From the NCBI GenBank assembly GCA_003008705.1, contig PDUO01000016.1, positions 249,975 through 313,974 on the forward strand: 64,000 bases of DNA, given 5' to 3'. Both the position numbers and the translations under genes were made by a program. Source of the stretch: Pezicula radicicola (Eukaryota > Ascomycota > Leotiomycetes > Helotiales > Dermateaceae). Shown here one piece after another: positions 57,333-64,000 of this stretch (position 1 is the first letter of the stretch; every line of letters starts with the position of its first letter). A model generated the notes under the pieces. The model was not told the origin of the DNA. It saw nothing but the letters and a program-made list of their open reading frames with translations, and ran no database searches.

Positions 57333-57852
57333 GTAGACGGTAGAAGAGGAAGGGACTGGGCTACTGTATCGCCGTACGAACTGAGTGGTGGGAGGAGTGG
57401 GCTGTCTGTACGAAAGTACCTCCGTACAGATAGCTGTGGGGTTGTTTACGTGCCGATCGGCTTGAGGCGTGCGCTTGTCATTGATTTTTCGGCCCCAATG
57501 GACAAAACCCACAGACTCACTACAATTCAAATGCTTGAATGCTCAAATACCTCAAAGCACTTCCAAGCTCCTCTACATAAGACTCGCATTGCCTCGCTAA
57601 CGCATTAATCGAGGTCATGCTGCTCCATTCGACTATCATCTATGCTCCTCGGAATACTCGCACCATTTCACCCAATGGAAAAAACATGCGGTCAACTTGC
57701 TGAAGAACCTCACGGGATTCACCAAGGGGGTAGTAATTCGAGTCATTCCAAACTCATTATATCCAAACCCGCAATGTATAGGCTCTATACCAAAAAGTAA
57801 CTATAACCTTCTCGTGGTCATTGACCTGAATGCAGTCCTCGAACCCTTTCCT
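57333..57852. other. Intergenic spacer
   Basis: 520 bases holding the 5' region of the molybdopterin-domain gene and the 3' flank of the dioxygenase gene (both minus strand). The in-frame extension to ATG 57530 (MNCSESVGF) is possible but not conserved-looking. Nothing else is seen. Confidence 0.4.
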
Positions 57853-60004
57853 CTACATTAGCTGCTGACCATCGTCAGAGGCTGAACGCTTACGCTTCCT
57901 CGAAATATTGTCCTCAGGAGACTTTGATCTCGAGGCCGATACAAAACTTGGATCTGTGTCTGTATTACGGACCATTATATACATCTCTGGGTGTGTCTCA
58001 CACTCCGAGGGCTCACGTCGTGCTGGAGGGTGGTCCTCAAGCTTGGCATCAAGACAGTCATCCATAGCATCGTCGTCCAGGTCAGACCCAAGATCTCCAC
58101 TTTCGACCATGCATTCTCTCCGCACATATCGTTTAACAGCCTCGTGGGACGTGACAACAGCAACAGAGCGACGCCCTGCATAATCCGTGATGGAATGAGG
58201 TACCTCTCTTCCCCGAATGAGTTGGACGCAACCTGGTTTAGCTTCGATCTGGAGTCCAAACTCGCGAAGTACCATGTCACCTCCAGCACAATCACCCAGA
58301 GGGACAAAACCTGCGAGGCCGTGCATCCAGTCGCTCAAGTCCTTATGCTCGTTGGTCATCAAGTTGATGAGCAAGGCAACCAGAGTTGCAAATTTTCCCT
58401 TACGGCGGGTTTCGAATTTGGTTTCATTTGGGAGGTTGTCAAATATAAACCCATACTCCCTAAAAAGCTCCGGATCTAGGAGCTGAAAGAAGAAACTGAT
58501 CAACTCTGTACAGGCTCCAAGTGCGCCAAATTTCAATCTTCTAAGTTGTGTCCAGCAATAGGTGTGCTCCATCCATCTGATCATCGAATCCTTAGTTGGC
58601 ATGATACCTTTCTTCCCATTTGCATCCCCAATCTGAAATTTCGGCCCCAGGTGATAAACCCCCGATTTTGCCATCCGTGGATCATTTGTCTGAAGGCGGA
58701 AGTCAAACTCGAGGTGCTTGACAAGCCAGTGCACGTAACGCAGACCATGTTGGGTCATGTCGGGTCTAGGTGGTGGAGATACGGTCGAATATATCTCGAT
58801 ACGTTCTGCAACCTCCTCTTGGCTCAGCTTAGAAAGTAAAGCTTCAAATACTTTTGAGAACTGAAAGAAGATGGCATTCCTTCTTTTGCCAAGCACTAAC
58901 ACGATATCCGTATCCTTGGTCTTCCGCAGGACATCATTTCCTTGCATCGATAACCATTCATTCCGTTTGTGGCGATGAAATGGGTTTGCTATTCGTTGAC
59001 TCTGAGCTTCTTTGACAATCTTAGACATTCGTTCAAAGCACTCGTCCATGTCTTTCTCATCGCGGATGGCGTCTTTGACTCTTGCCTCGAGCGTTTCATC
59101 GAGGGAAAAGGTATTGCTGAGCAATACTACGAGCTTTACGGAAATAATAATTCAGAGTACCTCCAACATGACCGTCTAGAACCAACAACATCTGAGTTGT
59201 CATCCATTGCTCAATATTGAGCTCGGGGTTCTTCCCTACGGCCTTGTCCGCCTGCAGCTCCACGTACTTTGCAGCCTTGCACTTGGAGTATATTATTTCC
59301 TTCTTATCGCCGACAAAGACGTCCATGATCTCAACGGTCGTGACTGTGCGGCCATGTATACTGAAAGACTTGAATATACGATTGTGGGATTCATGATGGG
59401 CTATGGTACGGGTGTCATCGACAGTCTCTTCTGTTACGCAATTCTTGATTGCAACAATGTCTTTCCTCAACTCTTCGATTGTTGGAGTGGAGCCAATATT
59501 TGTTTCTTTTTCGATATCCGGTACCACCTTCTGGCTATTAGCTGTGTGCCGTCAACTCGGTACGAGCTATACTCACGAGGCTTTCATCCTCGGGGTAACC
59601 AATATCGCCCCAGGCTATTTAGCATGTCAATGTTAGTATTACCTCTTCTAGAATGCTTGAGGAGCCTCGTTCAAAAGCGAGGCATATCTCAAGTGCAAAG
59701 ACATGTTACAAAATCGAAATGAATCTGAGAAGAAGAAAATGAAACAATACATACGTTCTTGCTCACCTCCATTTTTCCGAATCTTTGGCCAGATCCCAGG
59801 ATAAGCTGTAGGTCCTGGGATCTCTTGCACATCGCCTAGGGCTTCTTCAGTTGTCTCCCCGACAATATTGTCAACATTTTCGCTTGGACCATTTCGTCTT
59901 GGCATTTGTACTCGGCTCGGATATAGACTTAGAGATGGCTCCGTTGAATTTATTTGAGCTCTTTGCCTTTCTCTGTCATTGCTTTCGAAGTGCCGCCAGA
60001 GCAT
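57853..60004 (-). CDS. Putative TET/JBP-like 2OG-Fe(II) dioxygenase
   Basis: Proposed exons are 60004-59755, 59614-59577, 59530-59173 and 59126-57853, about 639 residues. Exons 1-3 encode an Arg/Asn/Ser-rich start, an IPGPTAYPGIWPKIRKNGG segment and a helical part (IEELRKDIVAIKN). The last exon encodes the conserved-looking core: KRRNAIFFQFSKVFEALLSK, GLRYVHWLVKHLEFDF, and then HKDLSDWMHG, GDCAGGDMVLREFGLQI, GCVQLIRGREVPHSITDY and GRRSVAVVTSH. HxD (about H476/D478), a second His about 50 residues later (H526) and an Arg eight residues after it fit the Fe(II) and 2-oxoglutarate ligands of the double-stranded beta-helix. The GG-(D/E)-xxLxxxGLxIxxxPGxVxxxRG...H pattern is the one seen in TET/JBP-type and related fungal oxygenases. 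The tail has a KRKR-type nuclear signal (ISRKRKRSASDD). The exon 3-4 junction is uncertain: the 46-nt intron uses GTCATG, and another donor or a frameshift is possible. Confidence 0.6.
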
Positions 60005-62589
60005 ATTTTGCACGTTGTATGGCGACTTCTGAGCCTGTTGGATCTAGGCTTGGTTTGGTTGAAGAATCCGGTAGGTACTTGGGAGGAAAGGGCTCGGCGG
60101 GGATCTCAGTTGACGACTAGTTACTGTGTGTTCCTGCCTCTAACCTATTCCTATCCCTATCGCCATCACTCTATCCCTAATCCTACCTATCCAGTCTTAT
60201 CTCAACAACAACAACTTCACCAATCTAACTTGTAGTAACTTGTTACCATTATCTAATAGCAATCTCATCAATTCATTTGTTGAAGTTGGAAAGTAGGTAT
60301 TTAGGAGACTAGCAGCCCACTCGTTTTTAGTAGGACAATTTATTTCAATAGCTCTGTTGCCTACAAATCACGTGTCAGAACTATCGCATGGGGTATATCC
60401 TCATATTAGGTTTATATTCGATCCTTTCTGATTTGTAAGATCTGAATTAATTCGCCCTATTCTGTAACTAAGGCCACGCAAGCCCCATATATTACAAATT
60501 ACATATTTTGTATAGTATTCGGGATGAATTCGATGCCTCTCATTCAATATATATAGCCTACTACTTGACCTCGTATTCAGAGGGCAAGTACTCACAATCC
60601 ACTCATTATATGTATATACAATTTCCACTAAGTCGTAGTTCAACAAGCTCATTTCCTTTTGGTAACTTACTTGACTTGAGTAGCATACCTAGCCTATAAA
60701 TCTAACTGATAGATTGACAATAAGACTTATCTGCTTGAATTTGAAGGGGGACTATTGTTGGTAGACACTACTACTCTCTAGAGCAATACCTCCGACTTTC
60801 TTCGCGGGAACGCTGCCTACTGTAGAATTAATCAACATAACATGCTATAGAACATCTAGAATTAAATGTTAAAGAGTTAGAGTTTGGTCATTATCTAGTA
60901 CTTTATGTTCCATTTTCCTAGCTATTTGGCACGTTTGACTAAGCTACCTATGTAACTGTGTTTCTAATTGTGGTTTTCATACATTTCCCTTAACAACGCA
61001 AATAATAATGCTATTTTGACCCACAACGCCTCTTGCAAAGAGAGAAGTAAAACTCACAAGCGTCAAACACAGGCAAGGAAATGTAATTATGCAGTCAAGA
61101 ATCGCTAGGAAGCGACGAGGAGAGCAGGCGAAAGCAGGAGAGCAATAGGGGCTTTAGCGATTCGCTAACTTCGTGACTAAGCAGGGACATACTTCGGAAG
61201 TCAAGTGACTTTTGTTGCACGTCTGTATTTCATCACTTCACACACTTCACACATCACTTCAACATCACAAAACGGTTTTCGGGAAGCTCGGAAGCGCCCC
61301 CTCAAGAGAAAGGTCACCAGCACCACGGTAGTCACAAAGCCAGCCAAAGTAAAATATTTTATGATCTTTTCATATTTCGAGGATGTGAAACTTTCTTTCT
61401 CTTCGGCCTTCTCAGCGCTTTAGAGCCCGAGGGGGTAGGAACATGGCATTGTCTCTGTTCTCAATGAGTAGCAGTCGTAGCAGGAATCCGAATGCTGATA
61501 CTTCGTCGCATCGGTATATGCATTTATTCTGCTCGCAAGTTACTCAATGTAGCTATACTAATGAAATACCTGCATGAGGCTGTGCCTATTTCCACCTACC
61601 AGAATAAAGAAAACGCGTGTATGAGATGTCACTCTATTCCTAATCTTCCTTCGTATTGTTGGAAATCGATAGATATATAATGAGATGGCTTTCCCCTTCG
61701 ATATGTGCTTTGACGAACTCTGAGCCGGACACCACCACCAGCACGCTTGTTGCCTTCTAGAGCAGGACGGTGTAAAGGTTTACACACGGCGGGCGACCAC
61801 ACTCACTCATGAATGAAGACTATTACAACTCTAATTCAACGTCCTTCGATACCCGTCTTTCCCAAGATACTTGTCCTGGCTTGTTTGTACTCCTTGTCTC
61901 CTTGTATACTCGGTTCATCTGAAGTCCGTCGTGCGGTCAGCTGGCTGGCTACTCGGCTCACATGGCTGTCGCCCTCTTCACAAGCAACCCTGTGCGCATC
62001 CCTCACCTTGCATCTCCGGAGCGTGATAGTGCCGCAATCCGAAGGCCGATGGTATTCCATGCACGCCATGCACCTCAATTCACGACATCTGCATCAACTG
62101 GTGAAATCATCACCCGCGCTTTCGTTCCTCGCGTTTATCTTCTCTCCTGTCCTTTCTTTTTTCTTGCGCTTTAGCCAGCGATCTCTGCGTCATCATTCTC
62201 GTCAGCACTTGAAATAATTCATAAGTCGCGGTTGCAAGAGTCAGCCGCATGCAAGAAGAGCCTAGAATTCCTCTCTCCATTTTTTTTTCATGCGCATTAT
62301 TGATTTATGGCTAGAGAGATTAGTAAGATCTCACTTTGCTTTCCCAGCCTTTCCGTCGTAAAAGCGCCCTTCTTTCACAACACATCCAGTTAATGGCGGT
62401 ACGGCAGTGACGTCCGTCGTCCGTGGTCCGTGGCGCCGTATTTCGTACGTATAAGTTCGACATTTCTGAGTCAACGCACCGTCTTGCTCTCCCTTCTTCC
62501 TCCATCGCGCCAGATCTTATGAATATCTAGCTAGGGAAGGAAGGGATCATTCGAGGGAATTCAAGGAGGAAGTACAGTCAGTCGCAATC
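60005..62589. other. Long spacer (2.6 kb), no gene recognised
   Basis: 60240-61000 is AT-rich and stop-dense, resembling the decayed regions elsewhere. 61200-62580 is more balanced and includes pyrimidine-rich blocks (62110-62200, 62270-62290) that fit a promoter for the gene at 62590. The 134-codon frame at 61813-62217 overlaps other frames and shows no family features. Confidence 0.45.
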
Positions 62590-64000
62590 ATGTCAACCGA
62601 AGGGCCCGCACACCGAGTACAGTCCGCGGTCGTCGAGTACGGCTATCCGCAAGGTCATCTGGGACATCTCACGTCGGAGGAAGAGGCAGCATTCAACAAC
62701 TTCAAGGTATTGTGCGCAGAAAAGGGTTATTACAAGCCTGCGTCAGAAGGGCAAATAGAATCCCACGATGATGCCACATTACTGTAGGAATTCCCTTCAC
62801 GAAAAGTCCCCCCGCTAAAAAAGCAAACATGTATCGGCTAACATCATATCTCCGCAGCCGCTTTCTCCGAGCCAGAAGATTTGTAGTCCTCGACGCATTC
62901 AAGCAATTCCAAGACACCGAGGAGTGGCGTAAAGCGAATGAGATTGACAAGCTCTACGAAACAATTGATCTCGAACACTATGAGGAGACCAGGCGTTTAT
63001 ATCCACAATGGACTGGACGGCGCGATCGCCGCGGAATACCCGTCTACGTCTTCGAAGTCAAGCATCTCAACTCCAAGACTATGGCGGCATATGAGAAATC
63101 TGCAGTCAACACAAAGACCCAGGCAAAGACGGATGGCAAGACAAGTCCTAAGTTACTCAGACTGTTTGCGCTCTACGAGAACTTGATACGCTTTGTGATG
63201 CCATTATGTACGGCATTGACGGATCGAGAATACGCTAGAACACCAATTACACAAAGCAACAACATCGTAGATATTTCTGGGGTCGGGCTCAAGCAGTTTT
63301 GGAATCTGAGAACGCATATGCAAGATGCCTCTACATTAGCAACAGCACACTACCCGGAAACACTAGATCGAATCTTCGTAAGTGCTTCTCAATCTCCACT
63401 ATGTTAACCTACCCGCGTGTCTAGCACTTTTCTAACTGGTCTGCAACAGGTCATCGGTGCCCCAGCATTCTTCCCCACAGTCTGGGGTTGGATAAAGAAA
63501 TGGTTCGACCCAATAACAACATCTAAAATCTTCATCCTCTCCTCGCACGATATGCAAAAGACTCTCGAATCATTTATCGATCCAGCCAATATTCCCAAAA
63601 AGTATGGTGGCCAACTTGATTTTGCGTTTGGAGACATGCCTGTTCTCGACACTTCAGTTTTCACCAGCGAGAATATGAATTGGGAGTCAAATACTAAGGA
63701 CTTTCCACATGGACCTATGTATTGGGTCAATAAAAAGGGGGAGAAGATTGAGGGGATGGAGGTTGAGGATTCAGAGACTATTCAGGCTGTTGCTGTTGGG
63801 TCAAGGAATGGGACCCAAAGGAAAGAGGAAGTTTGTACGTTGAAAAGGAAGTTGCCGTCTGATTTTTCGAAGGTCCCTACAGCGACTACACCCCAACAAC
63901 CCCTTACGAACGGACACGCCGTGCAGCCTAAGAAGGCATCAGAGTCACTTGCTGTACCAGGTGCAGAGGCCACCCCGGCGGCAGTAACAGCAGCATCAAT
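62590..64000 (+). CDS. Sec14-like CRAL-TRIO phosphatidylinositol-transfer protein, 3'-partial
   Basis: Exons 62590-62783, 62858-63377 and 63450 to the window end, with the frame still open at 64000. The N-terminal CRAL-TRIO-N helices (HLTSEEEAAFNNFKVLCAEK, then LLRFLRARRFVVLDAFKQFQ) span intron 1. The lipid-binding domain follows: LYPQWTGRRDRRGIPVYVFE, NIVDISGVGLKQFWNL, HYPETLDRIFVIGAPAFFPT, VWGWIKKWFDPITTSKIFIL and IPKKYGGQLDFAFGDMP. This is a fungal Sec14 homologue that exchanges phosphatidylinositol and phosphatidylcholine at Golgi or other membranes. The region after KRKLPSDF is Ala/Pro/Thr-rich and probably a disordered tail that continues past the window. Confidence 0.87.

Noticed and set aside
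61813..62217. 134-codon plus-strand open frame with hydrophobic stretches
   Set aside because: No family features, overlapping frames of similar quality on both strands, and it lies in the promoter region of the Sec14-like gene.
1..64000. Secondary-metabolite cluster around the P450, carboxylesterase and oxidase
   Set aside because: No backbone enzyme (PKS, NRPS, terpene cyclase or DMATS) is present, the P450 is broken and the remaining neighbours are housekeeping genes.
1..64000. CRISPR arrays, prokaryotic operons, rRNA operons
   Set aside because: No regularly spaced repeats of that kind. Spliceosomal introns throughout show a eukaryotic genome.

Overview
The window looks like the nuclear genome of a filamentous ascomycete, most likely a leotiomycete (the class-level guess is inference). 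Most genes carry several short GT-AG introns of roughly 45-130 nt. Proteins match fungal families: IML1, GPI17/PIG-S, GH47 mannosidase, REV7, Kap114, RAS1, a RhoGEF, a Zn2Cys6-type protein and Sec14. Spacers are AT-rich and hold decayed elements. Exon joins were derived by reading splice signals against family conservation. They are models, not transcript-supported.

Layout: 1-3137 is the 3' part of IML1 (+). 4000-5621 is a secreted-looking FMN-dependent hydroxy-acid oxidase (+). 5.6-16.9 kb is an accessory, decaying block. It contains a diverged direct repeat, the C-terminal part of a cytochrome P450 (-), a long hairpin, an intact GPI17/PIG-S gene (+), a 7-bp microsatellite, a gypsy-type chromodomain remnant (-), a truncated Tc1/mariner transposase (-), the N-terminal part of a P450 (-), a DUF6594-type membrane protein (-) and a frameshifted retropepsin-like gene (+). 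16.9-19.0 kb is a type-B carboxylesterase (+).

19.9-44.5 kb is ordinary gene-dense euchromatin: GH47 alpha-1,2-mannosidase (-), REV7 (+), an RNF216-like RBR E3 ligase (-), an LYC1-like GNAT (+), a short DCC1-like protein (-), a 1542-residue RhoGEF (+), an orphan ORF (+), a CsbD-like small protein (-) and importin Kap114 (-).

44.5-64 kb has larger spacers. It holds a 1467-residue protein with several cysteine clusters (+), RAS1 (-), a molybdopterin-binding-domain protein (-), a putative TET/JBP-like 2OG-Fe(II) dioxygenase (-) and the 5' part of a Sec14/CRAL-TRIO protein (+), cut by the window end.

The most unusual structure is between 7.8 and 13.0 kb. The two parts of what looks like a single P450 gene lie on the same strand and in the right order, but about 3.4 kb apart. 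The segment between them carries GPI17, which faces the other way, plus retroelement and Tc1 debris. At its distal edge the P450 reading frame runs in frame into the transposase. The other main leads are the multi-cluster cysteine protein (46943-51509) and the TET/JBP-like oxygenase (57853-60004). Genes are unlinked eukaryotic units. No operon or biosynthetic cluster is evident.
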